From Viola odorata (taxonomy: Eukaryota > Streptophyta > Magnoliopsida > Malpighiales > Violaceae), in NCBI GenBank assembly GCA_963691705.1, contig OY829539.1, positions 21,622,407-21,686,406 on the forward strand: a stretch of DNA of 64,000 bases, written 5' to 3'. Below the pieces are notes generated by a model that saw only the letters and a program-made list of their open reading frames with translations, was not told where the DNA came from and made no database searches. The position numbers were made by a program, and so were the translations under genes. Below are positions 19,861 through 31,060 of this stretch, one piece after another. Each line of letters starts with the position of its first letter. The first letter of the stretch is position 1.

Positions 19861-22800
19861 TAATGGAATAAGATTTTTTGGGAAAATCATGGAGGTTTAG
19901 GTTCAAGGCAAACAATATCATTACATTATGCGGTGGATGAAGAAGAGGATGGAAATTTGGAACAAGGAAGTTTACGGTAACGTGGAGAAACGTCTAAAGG
20001 ACCTTTAGGGTAGGGCAGACGATCTGGAAAGGATCGCGGATGAGAGGATTCTTACGGAAGAGGAAAATGAGGAGAGGTTGAGGCTTGGTGGGGACATTTG
20101 GGACCAGTAGGGAAGAGTGGATAGGTTTTGGCAGCAGAAGAACAAGGTGAAGCGGGATATGCAAGGGGATCGCAACACTAGTTATTTTCATAGAGTAGCT
20201 AAAGTTGCAGTTATGAGACAACATATTAGCGAGATCAAAGTCACAGAGGGCAACCTAACAGATCCGAAGGAAATAAAGCAAGCAGCAGCTTGGCATTATG
20301 CTAATTTTTTTAGGTCTGTTCATTGGGACCGCCCACGAATTCAAGACCTGAGGTTCACTAGATTAGAGGAAGATGATACGCAATGGCTGGAGCGCGAGGT
20401 GCTAGACGAAGAGATCTTAGAGGCGGTTCGGAGCTGCAACGGGAGCAAAACTCCAGGGCCGGATGGGTATTCGCTTCATTTTATTCAAAAGGCTTGGGGG
20501 ATCATAGGTCGGGAGATGTGTACACTCATCCGGGGATTTTTTCGGACAGGTCTATTTCCAAAAGGAGCCAATTCTTCCTTCCTGACTCTTATTCCAAAGA
20601 CAAGAATAGCTAAAAGCTTTGGGGATTTTCGGCCAATTAGCTTAGTTAGTTGTTATTATAAAATAATTTCCAAGATTCTAGCGGGACGACTCAGTGGGGT
20701 GATTGGCCAAGTTGTCAATGGGGTGCAACATGGGTTTATGAGAGACAAGCAAACGTTAGATTGTGTTATGACAGCAAACGAGATAGTGCACTTTCTAAAG
20801 GAATCAAAGAGCAAAGGTATGCTGTTTAAGCTTGATTTTGAAAAAGCGTATGATTTGGTAGAATGGAGATACTTAGACGATATTATGACAAATATGGGTT
20901 TTGGGAGTAAGTGGAGGGGATGGATTATGCAGTGCATCAGCACCAAGAGAGTGTCGGTATTGATAAACGGATCACCAATAGATCAATTTGGAGTGGAACG
21001 GGGCCTCAGACAGGGTTTTTCATTGTCCCCATTCCTCTTTAACATCGCGGTAGAAGGGCTTCACCGCCTGTTTATCAGAGTGGAAGAAACATGGGTGCTA
21101 AAAGGCTTAGGGAGCGGGCAGATGGGTTGGAATATTAGTCACCTCCAGTTTGCAGATGACATTCTTGTTTTTGTGAACAGTGACGAGAGCGAGATTCAGA
21201 GGGTCAAGGCAACGCTTCGATGGTTTGAAGCGTATTCAGGACTCCGAGTTAACTTTCATAAAAGTAGTTTGGTTGGAGTGAACATGAGTGATGAAATTGG
21301 GGGCACTTTAGCAAGGAGAGCAGGATGTAGGTATGAAACGCTCCCTTTCAAATACCTAGGGTCATATGTCGGATTTAATCCTAGGAGGAAATCGAGTTGG
21401 CAATTCCTAGTCCAGAAGTTGCGGAGTAAATTAGCTACGTGGAAGGGTCACTTACTCTCTATGGGAGGAAGAATAACGCTGCTCAAATCAGTCTTGTCTA
21501 GCATTCCTATTTATAACATGTCATTGTTTTATATGCCTAAGACTGTGCTCCATCAATGTGAAGGGATTATGAGGAGGTTTTTGTGGAGCGGCCACGAGCA
21601 GAAAAAGGGATTATAGAAGGTGAGTTGGCAAGTAGTCACTCACTCAACGGAGTTGGGAGGTTTGGGAGTAGGGGATTTAAGAAGAAGGAATGTTGCATAC
21701 CTGTTTAAATGGTTATGGGATGTTGGAAAATGAAGTGACAAGATGTGGGTTCAGCTGGTTCGCAAGCAATACGGAATAGAGACTCTGGGTGACTTGTGAA
21801 AATTACCCAAGAGGAATTATTCGATGGTATGGAGGGACATTATTCGGTTGTTTGTCCGAGAGGGAGAGTGTTTCGATTTTTGGTCGACTCACGCGATGGT
21901 TAGGATAGGAAGTGAGAGGCGAACTTCCTTCTGGTGGGCTTCGTGGGTTACCAACAGACCTTTAGCGCTAGTACATCCCCGCCTCTATCATGTGTCGAGC
22001 AAGCAACAGGGTCTGATCATAGAGTGTGGGCAGTACAATCGTGATGGATGGGAGTAGGAAATGCAGTGGAGGCGAGAGTTGTTTGATTAGGAGAAGGAGG
22101 AATGGGAGAGCTTGAAGGATAGTCTACCGAAACCAAAAAAAATGATGAAGAAATAGATGCGGCATACTAGCAGCTAGACAAATTGGGGAATTACACGGCC
22201 AGATCGTGGGGCAGTGAGTTGGAGAGGCGGCAGTTTGAAGCGAGACCTATGCTTAAAGCTTGCTGGAATAGATTGGTTCCATACTGGGTTGAGTTCTTTA
22301 TGTGGTTGGTGCTACAAGATCGGATAGTGACTAGAGATTTCCTATGGAGGAGTGGAATGATTGAAGAGGGAAGGAACAACTGTCCCTTATGTGGTATAGC
22401 CACGGAGACGGTGCCCCACCTGCTGCTTCACTGCGAGGCCACGCGGGGATGCTGGGAATTTATTATGAGATGGATGGGAGTGTCTTGGTGTCAATCTCGA
22501 ATTCTAGGGGACCTGTGGCATGTTTGGGGGGACATTTGCCCTAGAAAAGGAGCCACAATTGAGAGGATGTGGAGACCGTTGATTTATGCGGTAGTATGGA
22601 GTATATGGAAACATCGGAATCAAGTGGTCTTCTGTCAAGGTGAGTGGTGTCAGAAGCGAGTGGTGGAGAGTAGCTATGCAGTCTGGCACAGATGGTTGCG
22701 TAGCATGGACAGACATTTCCCTTACAGTTTCAGTATTATCCACGCTTCGTTAGCTTGGATCATGTCATGAGGAGCCTTAGGTAGTAACGTGGAGATGCAG

Positions 22801-22977
22801 TAGGAGTGCAGTCCATGGTGTTGCAGTATAGAGCCATAGAAGCTTCTTAGGCTTTGAGCGAGGGCTCCGTCGCTCTCTTTTCTTTTCTTTCTTATGTACA
22901 TTCTACCTCCTTTCTTCAGTCATGATTTTCATGGCTCTTAATAAATCTTCAGATTATTCAAAAAAGAAAAAGAAAAG
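19860..22977 (+). mobile_element. 5'-truncated L1-type LINE (LINE-1), plus strand
   Basis: This contains the RT and downstream zinc-binding region of a plant L1-like ORF2 and ends in an A-rich tail (about 22,958-22,977) following 'taataaatcttc'. The endonuclease and ORF1 are absent, consistent with 5' truncation. The protein is clearly related to LINE-2 at 25,457-31,034 but substantially diverged. I could not find a convincing TSD. Confidence 0.85.
19936..22770 (+). pseudogene. LINE ORF2 fragment: reverse transcriptase and zf-RVT domain
   Basis: The frame enters the EN-RT connector at about 19,936 (MRWMKKRMEIWNKEVYGNV) with TAGs just downstream, then runs open from 20,117 to 21,616. RT motifs in order: DRFWQQKNxVKRDMQGDRNTSYFH; GPDGYS; FRPISLVS.YKIISK; FKLDFEKAYD; GLRQGFSLSPFLFNI; FADDILVF at about 21,151; then KYLGSYVG. 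After a TAG at 21,614 the same frame continues to about 22,057, with further stops. A frameshift then leads to the zf-RVT part (22,183-22,770), with CPLCG...HLLLHC (Cys/His pattern) and AVVWSIWKHRN. Multiple stops make it non-functional. Confidence 0.88.
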
Positions 22978-24689
22978 AGATATCAGGTGACTTTTATTTC
23001 TCCAAAAAATTTATTACTAAAGTGAGTAGTAACTAAAATAATTGTTAATAAGTTTGTTTATAAAATCGACCTTTTTAATTTTTGTGACAATTTTTTTTTA
23101 TCATTGTTACTTTTGACAAATTTAAGCCGTCAATATTATGGATGTTAAAAAGTCAAATTGACAAAAGAATTTAGAAACAAAATTTACTATCACGCTTACT
23201 ATTTAGTTCCTCTAATGGGTCACTAATATGCCATTAATATATTTTACAATTAGAAAACTATAAAAATAAAGTACTCACTAAAACCTTCACTAGTTTTTTT
23301 TTAAAAGAAAAATCAAATATATAAAAAAGATAATCACAAGACATGAGTCTAAAAGAAAACAACCTAACTTCACCTTTAAAAAGTCAAAGTATATGGGAAT
23401 ACAAGCGACTCTCATAGTGTTAAAATTAATCTCCAAAGATAAATTTCAAGAAGTTGTAGCAACATTTAAAAGAAACAAAATTCAATCACAAAACAAACCA
23501 ACCAACCAAGACTCTAACCACTCAAATCCTCTATCCATATCAAAAATTGAGTAAGGGAAAGAAAAGTTAGAGGCCTTAATCCAAGAAATCAACAAAACTA
23601 TATACACGTGACGTACCCAAATTAGATCAAAACTCCAAGTTGGAATACAATCATATCTCGATCTAACCATCTGATATAATCTTGGTTCGTTAGGAAGGAT
23701 GGAGGCCGAGAGTTTGGCCACAATTGAATCTGGCCCTTATTGGGAGGTTGGTGTTGATGATCAGCGGAAAAGATGAAGCGAAAGTGGAATTGCGGAATGA
23801 ATAAATATTAGATTGATGAAAATAGACAAGAAAGGTAACTTGAAACTATGACAAACCCTACTAAGTCTAGCCTAGGCAACCTTGCCGAAATAGCTTCGAG
23901 GTTCTCTTTCTAAGATCGACCCTCTCAATGAAAGATATTGAGCAACCCGATCGTTTGGAGAAGATGAAGTTCTAAACCCTAATCCTTACCTAAGGTGAAA
24001 TGGTCTTTGAAGGAGATAACTCACAAAATTCAAAACCAGAGGAAAATAACATATCTCTAGCTATTTATACTTAGGACTATTTACAAAGGGAAAACCCCTA
24101 AATACTCTTCAAACATTAGGGTCTTGTAGCTCCTTCCTTAGATGGACTTGAGCTTGGCAGCAAGGCCTCGGCCACGGCCTAGGCAGATGGCCTCATGGCC
24201 TGTTAGGGTTGTGGCCGAGAAGTGCCATGGATGGGCCAACCATCCCGTGCGCCTAGGCCTAGGCGTAGCGATAGGTTACTGAGGTCCTTGGTATGGTGTG
24301 CGCTCACCGTCGAGGCCTTGCTAGGCGTGAATGTATGTGCGTTGGCGTGCACGCATATTGTCCAATATTCCCGAGCCTCCAAGCTGTCTTCTTCGACTCT
24401 AAGAGTCTTCAAGAGCAATGCTACCGTCCTTTTACTCCTCATGTAATAGCCATGCGTTCCCAAGCTCATATCACTATGGACCAAAGGATTGTATATAATA
24501 TGGCCTTCCAAATAATAACTTGATTGGAAGGCAATGCTTCCAAACTACGATCCAAATGTAAGAGAGAATGTGCGAGTGGTTCAGTTTAGACCACAAGATT
24601 CCTCGCCAACGAAAAACCTTCAACCTTCAAGAACAGTAAAAACAAATGAGTGATATCCTCCACAACGACGTTACAAATGGGACATACGA
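22978..24689. other. Intergenic stretch without recognised genes
   Basis: 22,978-23,480 is AT-rich filler. 23,700-24,530 is less AT-rich, with dense 'ggcctagg', 'ggccgag' and 'ggccacggcc' motifs (24,150-24,310), the kind of sequence seen in LTR leaders. I cannot assign it. Short open frames overlap on both strands and look incidental. Confidence 0.4.
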
Positions 24690-25100
24690 GGGATTGGATC
24701 CGTACTCTCAATGGAGAATAAGAAGAGAGATAATCTTATTACTGTTCTTCAATCACATAGTACATATTTCTATTACAACTAGGGATATACTCTAGGACAG
24801 TTATAAACTACACTTTAGCGAAGCTATAAATTAGAATATAATCACAGAAGTATAATCCCTAAGATAAAAGAGAGATTAAGGGAGAAGGAAATTTGAACAC
24901 TCCTCTTAAATTGGTACATAGGTACCTATCATGCCCAACTTATCAAGATATTTCCAAAATACTTGACTTGAAACGATTTCAGAAAGAATATCAGCCGGTT
25001 GATCTTCTGATCAAATTTAAAGAGCAGACTCTAAGTACCTCAAGATATGCATGGCAGGTTTCCTATGTTGTTCACCATGATTATGCTGAAATTGGCTAAT
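24690..25100 (-). pseudogene. Ty1/copia RNase H C-terminus and adjoining 3' LTR relic
   Basis: On the minus strand, about 24,918-25,023 encodes DQPADILSEIV then VFWKYLDKLGMIGTYVPI and stop. This is the characteristic end of copia pol (normally DQLADILTK...). Just upstream (about 25,030-25,090) is KPAMHILRYLE, like the RNase H segment before it, with a deletion and stops between. Downstream in the minus sense (24,690-24,900) lies AT-rich sequence in the position of the PPT and 3' LTR. No upstream domains remain. Confidence 0.6.
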
Positions 25101-25440
25101 CTCTGCTAATGTATTTTGTCATATATAATGCCAATTTGATCTTTCATGCAGGCAATAAGGGGGTAAAAACCTGTTCTAATCCATGAATAAGTCTTATTGG
25201 GACTGTCTAATGATAGTTAATGTTGTAATCTTAAAGTTACATGTTTGTCTATATACTTTATTCCGCCCTGGATTGTACGTCGGTTGAATCCTTAATGATG
25301 TTTATATGATTGTAACTGTACTCTTAAATTGCTATGCTCTTTATGGGATGAATCGAACAATTAGACTGATATTCCTTGAGCCTCGCATCCCTAATTCTAC
25401 GTTATTTAGTCCTATATTATTTGTTATGATAGGACAAGGT
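25101..25440. other. Short intergenic stretch left of LINE-2
   Basis: AT-rich with no recognised feature. It is the original left flank of the LINE-2 insertion site. Confidence 0.5.
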
Positions 25441-25456
25441 TACTTAGTCACTTGTT
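25441..25456. repeat. Left target-site duplication of LINE-2
   Basis: TACTTAGTCACTTGTT here is identical to 31,035-31,050. It adjoins the T run that is the LINE poly(A) tail on the minus strand. Confidence 0.93.
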
Positions 25457-25700
25457 TTTTTTTAATAAGCAGAGATTATATTAGAAACCAGTCATGAAGA
25501 TCATGACAACATAACAAAAGTCAGCTATCCAAGCTAGGCAGCACAAGCAGAAAACGAAACCAACAAACTAAGAAAGCAAGAAAGATAAACCTTCGGGCTC
25601 AGGAAACAACAACCTGACTACTAAAAAGCCAAGCCGGAGTCTGCATCATATCAACTAGACTGAAAGCAAATGAATGATCCTTACTCTTTAGCCACCAATG

Positions 25701-28700
25701 TCATAAGTAGAATATCATATTCACACACTGCCATTCCGTTACCTCTTTCTGCCTAAAGACTTTCGCATTACGGCGTTTCCACAGGGACCAAATCACCGCG
25801 TAGAATAGAGTTGCCCATTGCCTGCCAGAGAGCTTGTCGTGGCTTGGAAGATAATGTCCCCAAGATCTCCAAAGACCCGCAAGATCGCGAGGTTGGCACC
25901 ACACCACCCGAAGCCAACGCATCATCAACTCCCAAACCCTCCTGGCCACCGCACATCCTAGGAAGAGATGAGTAGCATCTTCCGAGCTGTTATTACACAT
26001 TCGACAGCTATTCTGATCTTCCATGATCATGTTACGTCTCTCTAAGAATGTCCTAGTCACTATTCTTCCCCTCAAAGATAGCCACAAGAAAAACTCAACC
26101 CGAAACGGAACCAGCCCCGTCCAACAGGACCGAAGTAGGGGTATGGAATCGTACCTTGTTGCCTCCCATTTCTTATACCCCGAATGCACCGAGTATTTCC
26201 CGGTTTGTTCGAGATCCCAACAGAGCACATCCTGGTGGCCCCCCCTACGCGGAGCTGGCAACCGATCACATAAGCTCGCCCACTCCTCATTCTCCCACTC
26301 AAACAGCCCGCGCCTCTACTCTTTATGCCACTCCCAGACCATCCCTTCCCAATGGCCGAAATCCTTGACAGTCCCCTGCTGAGCTTTCGATAAATGGTAC
26401 AGCCTCGTATGAAGCAAGGCCAACGGCTGTTTAGCAGCCCACGGATCCCACCAAAAGCTCGTGTCTTTGCCCTCTCCAAGCTTAAGCGTCAAGTGTTCAG
26501 TCCGTAGGTCAAAAAAATCACTACCCCGCCCACATAGTTGAATGATATCGCTCCAAATAGGAGACATATGCTTCTCCGCTCCTTCCATAGGTCGCCAATA
26601 GACCTCAAATTATATTGCTTGCGAACTATCTTGGCCCATAACTTACCGTTGCCCTGAACCACCTCTCAGGCCCATTTGAAGAGTAAGGTCACGTTCCTGT
26701 CTTGCAATCTCCCTATTCCTAGCCCCCCGTGTGTCGTAGATCTTGTCACTTCCTCCCAATTCATCTTGCTCAACCCTCTTTTATCGTCCTTCCCACTCCA
26801 TAAAAATCGCCACATCACACCCTCACATTGCTTGACCACCGCTTTAGGCATCCTATAAATCGACATGTTATAGATGGGAATGCTAGCTAACGCCGATTTG
26901 ATCAAAGTCACCCGCCCCCCCACAGACAGAAGATGTCCCTTCCAAGTGGACAACTTTTTCCTAAGCTTCTGAACCAAGAACTGTCACCCTGCTATCCTAT
27001 GCGGCTTAAAGCCAACCAAAGAACCCAAGTACTGGAAAGGGAGGGCTTCATACTTACAGCCTGCCCGCGAAGCTAGAATCCCACCAATTTGATCACTCAA
27101 ATTCACCCCCACTAGGGTACTTTTGTGGAAATTAACCCGAAGGCCAGAAAAAGCATCAAACCACCTCAATGTTCCTTTCATCCCCTGAATTTCAGCCTCA
27201 CTATTATTCACGAAAACCAAGGTGTCATCAGCAAACTGAAGGTGGCTCAGCTGCCACCCAGCCTCCACATTACCTACCTCACGCAGAATCCCCACTTCCT
27301 CTGCTCTAACGAATAACCGATGTAACCCCTCAGCCGCAATGTTAAAGAGAAATGGGGACATAGAACACCCCTGCCGAAGACCTCTCGCCACCCTAAATTG
27401 GCCCGACGGTGATCCATTCACTAGCATAGAGACCCTGTTAGTGCTAATACACTGCCGAACCCAACCCCTCCACTTCTCTCCGAACCCCATGTGTCTCATC
27501 ACATCCTCCATGTACTCCCATTCAATGGAGTCATAAGCCTTTTCGAAGTCTAGATTGAAAAGTAACCCCTGCTGCTTGGTCACCTGCAAATGATGGACCA
27601 CCTCACTCGCTGTCATGACACAATCCAAGGTTTGACGCCCTTTAATGAAGTCGTCTTGAACCTCGCTGACGACTGATGTAATGACCTCACTGAGCCGCTT
27701 AGCCATAATCTTGGAGACAATCTTATAGTAGCTGCTAACCAGACTGATCGGCCTAAACTCACAGAACTGTTTAGCTTCAGGTATCTTCGGAATGAGGGTC
27801 AAAAATGATGAGTTTGCCCCGGCCGGTAGCTTCCCTGTTCTGAAGAATTCCTAAATCAACCTGTAGTAATCTCCTCCAATGATTCCCCATGCCTTTTGCA
27901 TAAAGCGCAAGGAGAATCCATCCGGTTCTGGGGATTTCCGCCCGTCACACCCTTTAACCGCCTCCCAAATTTTAGCTGGCGTGACCTCCTTTTCCAACCC
28001 TATTACTTCCTCCTCACTTAACTTGGAGAACCCCAAATCCTGGATCCTAGGCCTGTCCCAGTTAACTGACCAAAAAAAAGCCTCGTAGTACTGCGAAGCA
28101 GCACTCTTGATCTCCGTCGGGGTCTTAAGAGTAGCGGTAGGAGTCACAATCTCTCTAATGGCATTTCTCCTCATATCTATCTTTGCTATCCTATGAAAGT
28201 ATCCTGTATTCCTATCCCCGTGGACATTCCGTTTAACTCTATTCTTTTGCTGCCAGAATCTATCCACCCGATCCTGTTATTCCCATAACTTACTGCGAAT
28301 GGTGGAAAACTCTTCCTATTCCGCCTGATTCATGGGGCGGTCATCCGCCCTGCGATCCATTGCCTCATAACTCGCCTGAAGATCTCTCAGGCTAGTCTCA
28401 ACGTTGCCAAACATTTCCCTATTCCATAAGCGAATTCTCTTCTTCAAGAATCGCATTTTACGGACCACACTGAAGTTCCCAGGAAATTCAGCTCCTGCCT
28501 CCAACCACCATCCCTCAACCAATTTTCTGAACTCATTGTCTTCCCACCAGACCGCTTGGTCTCGGAACGGCTTCGACCCCCAATCCATCTTATCCCGACG
28601 AAGGATCAGAGGCGCATGATCTGACCCATTCTTGTCAAGGCCCGAAAGCTCGCAATGCTGAATACAACCGAGCCAACCAGCCTGCACGAACACTCTATCT

Positions 28701-29283
28701 ATCTTGCTCCTGCTAATGGTATTCGACCAAGTAAACCGCCTACCAACCAGCGGTATGTCTTGCAGCCTACAACGGTCTACCCAACTCTGGAAATCCATCA
28801 TACCCTTCGAGTAATCTCCTCCATGTAAGCGGTCGGACGGGGTCAAGATCTCATTAAAGTCACCTGTAACCAACACAGGGTGACTCGAACTCTCTATTTT
28901 TGAACCCAACGACTCCCACAGCTGCTCACGGAGCGCAGCAGTGTTATGATCATATACATTCAAAACAACACACCTCAAATGATTCTCTGTGAGCTCACCC
29001 TCAAGCCAGATATACCTGTTCCCCACCTCCAAATTATCCAACTGAAAAGCTTTAGAATCCCACATCGAAATCAACCCCCCTGATCTACCTACCGCCGGCG
29101 CAGAAGCCCATTTAGTATCATTGTCCCCCCTAACCCATGTATAAGGAAGTCATCCACCACGTCCCTTTTACTCTCTTGCAGGAGGCAAAACGGCACCTGA
29201 TCACCCCGAAACATATTTTTGATGAAGCATTGCTTCCTACTCGATAAAAGACCCCTACAGTTCCACGAAAAGATGTGCACCAT
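25701..29283 (-). pseudogene. LINE-2 ORF2: AP-type endonuclease, reverse transcriptase, zf-RVT
   Basis: It starts MVHIFSWNCRGL (29,283), the usual LINE endonuclease opening, with CLLQESK, then after a frameshift near 29,100-29,130 (a G run) GDFNEIL, and SDHAPLIL (about 28,605-28,630). The frame then runs through the connector into RT (SSFLTLIPK, FRPISLVSSYYKIVSK, FNLDFEKAYDSIEW, GLRQGCSMSPFLFNI, and FADDTLVF at about 27,205). In-frame stops lie at about 28,316 (TAG), 28,268 (TAA), 27,848 (TAG) and 26,980 (TGA). After TGA near 26,665 and a frameshift, 26,588-25,701 encodes the zf-RVT region (CRMCNN...THLFLGC). RT catalytic residues are intact but the frame is not. Confidence 0.9.
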
Positions 29284-29315
29284 TGGACTACTGTAGAACC
29301 CGCCCCTCCCACAAC

Positions 29316-30830
29316 CTAACTTCGAACATTGCCCACTTCCTCTCCAACCCTCTCTCGATCAAAAATACGTAGAGCATCCTCATTTACCTGATTAGTGATT
29401 GACATAATGCGTCCAATTCCCCATGTATCTATTTCCACCATAATCGCCTCGCGCAACCTGTTCATACTAAGAACCTCACTATCCTCTACCTGAAATACTC
29501 CTGTGTCCGAGTTCCCCGATGTGTTGGCTGAATGTAGGTTGCCCGTCTCTACCATAATCTGCTTGGTCTTCCTCTCTTTTTTTCTCGTTGTAACCAAAGG
29601 AAAAGCACACAATTCTCTCTCAACCGGCGCCCAAGATTCCATCTCTGTTAGGGGCGTTTCCTTAACCTCACTCTACTGGTATTTTTCCCTCGGATCAGCC
29701 TCCTCCTTCTCCTCAAAGCCCTCGACGTACATTTCCTCATCCGAATCCTCCTCCGCTGACTCCACTCTTAGTTTCCAATCAACATTGGAGATCATCCCCT
29801 GCATTGGTTCCTCATGACAATCAATTAAATGGACTCTGTTCTCTAATCTTGCCCGAATCGTACCTTTTATATGTGGCTGATCCGTCGATATGAGGATCCT
29901 TGCGACGTCAAACCTCTTCTGAGCTAGAGTGCAATCGTCCACTGCCACTACTTTTCCCCACTGCGCTCCTAACTTCTCAAAGGTCTCTAGGCCCCAAATT
30001 TGTACCGGGATCCCCGAGCATTGAACCCAGCACAATCTGCCCACCTTAGATAGACCCTCGGTCCAAGGAACCACCTTGGAAAACACACGGCTAAATTCCT
30101 CTGAAGTGTTCGTGAGTGCTTTCTCCACGTCCTCATGTTTTTCAAACTCTACCTAAATCAATCCCCTCCCTAGGATTTTGGTCTCACAAAACCAACCCAA
30201 CTCAAGCAAAAGTTGCCTAACATCTAGGATATCCTCTATCTTACGAAGAACTCCAACCACGCTCCTCGCTAACCAATCTCTATTTTCTGCCGGAACTGAA
30301 ATCTCAATCAATTCCCCTTTCTGAGCGTCAACTTCCATGTCCTTGGCTAGCGGTTGGACCTTCTCTACCTTCTCTACTGTCTCCTACACTTGATCCCGAC
30401 TTGGTACCTGACCAACTTCCGGTCGAGACTGAACGTCCGTGTCCCGTTTGAACTGTCGGCGCTTCCCAGGGTCTTCCTGGCTGCGACGCGCTGTCCTCCC
30501 TACCTCCGACCTCAAAACTTGTGAGGCTGGCCTAGCTATGTTTGCCCTGATGGCTGAAGCACCTATATATTGACGATCCAGCGCCAATTCCATGTCAATT
30601 CTATTCACTACCCGGTCAAAACGAATGAACCCAAACCGTTTCCCACTTCTATTTTTCCTTGGCGGGATGAACGCGTCCATAACCCTACCACATGGAGGCA
30701 ATCTCCACCGTTGCGAGGCTAAGTATCGAAGAGCCCGATGATCCACGTGCAACGGAAGATTCTCCACGTAATATGTCACTGCCGACGATGACTCCCTCTT
30801 CGTGCCCAACGGCTCCCTACCTAGCGCCAT
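29316..30830 (-). pseudogene. LINE-2 ORF1 with N-terminal RRM
   Basis: A single frame runs from ATG at 30,830 to a stop at 29,316, with three in-frame TAG codons (about 30,381, 30,153 and 29,672). Residues 17-90 form an RNA-recognition motif: TYYVENLPLHVD (RNP2-like) and KRFGFIRFDRV (RNP1). The middle (ISVPAENRDWLARSVVGVL, WVQCSGIPVQIWGLETFEKLG) resembles the DUF4283-like segment of plant LINE and retroelement proteins. ORF1 would bind LINE RNA. The next ORF starts about 30 bp downstream. Confidence 0.82.
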
Positions 30831-31034
30831 TACCGACTAAATGATGCAGACAGGTGGATATTTTACGCCAACTGCAGTGGGCAGCTGGTATTTTGGGGAC
30901 TCCGGCAGCAGTGGGCTGGCCGGAGGGGGTGGGGCTGGCAACGGTGGCTAGGGTATCCTATTTTTGCAGTTGAGAGCTTTTTGAATTTGAATAGTTTTGA
31001 AATTTGCAATATAAGCCTGAAATTTGCAACGTAA
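30831..31034 (-). other. 5' UTR of LINE-2
   Basis: About 200 bp from the TSD to the ORF1 ATG. It includes a 9-bp repeated 'gaaatttgcaa' (about 30,998 and 31,019) and a GC-rich part (30,880-30,950). It is presumably the internal promoter region; no specific element is recognised. Confidence 0.5.
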
Positions 31035-31055
31035 TACTTAGTCACTTGTTGATTG

Positions 31056-31060
31056 AAGTG
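31056..31060. repeat. Left target-site duplication of element 3 (AAGTG)
   Basis: AAGTG is repeated exactly at 42,913-42,917. It is separated from the LINE-2 TSD only by GATTG (31,051-31,055). Confidence 0.93.

Larger units (their letters stand above)
25457..31034 (-). mobile_element. Full-length plant L1-type LINE (LINE-2), minus strand
   Basis: This 5.58-kb element is bounded by a 16-bp TSD (25,441-25,456 and 31,035-31,050), with a short A tail at the 3' end (T run at about 25,455-25,463). From 5' to 3': a 200-bp leader, ORF1 with an RRM, ORF2 with endonuclease, RT and zinc-binding domain, and a 3' UTR. It is full length but inactivated by stops (mostly TAG) and frameshifts. The A tail is not pure: 'ttaataag' follows the A run. 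Confidence 0.93.

Noticed and set aside
20656..20946. Minus-strand ORFs inside the LINE RT regions (similarly in 27,125-27,536 plus and 62,240-62,533 minus)
   Set aside because: Shadows of recognised RT and integrase frames on the other strand.
24203..24523. Overlapping ORFs on both strands in the GC-richer patch
   Set aside because: Open on both strands with dense 'ggcctagg' motifs; no domain; more likely LTR-type leader sequence.
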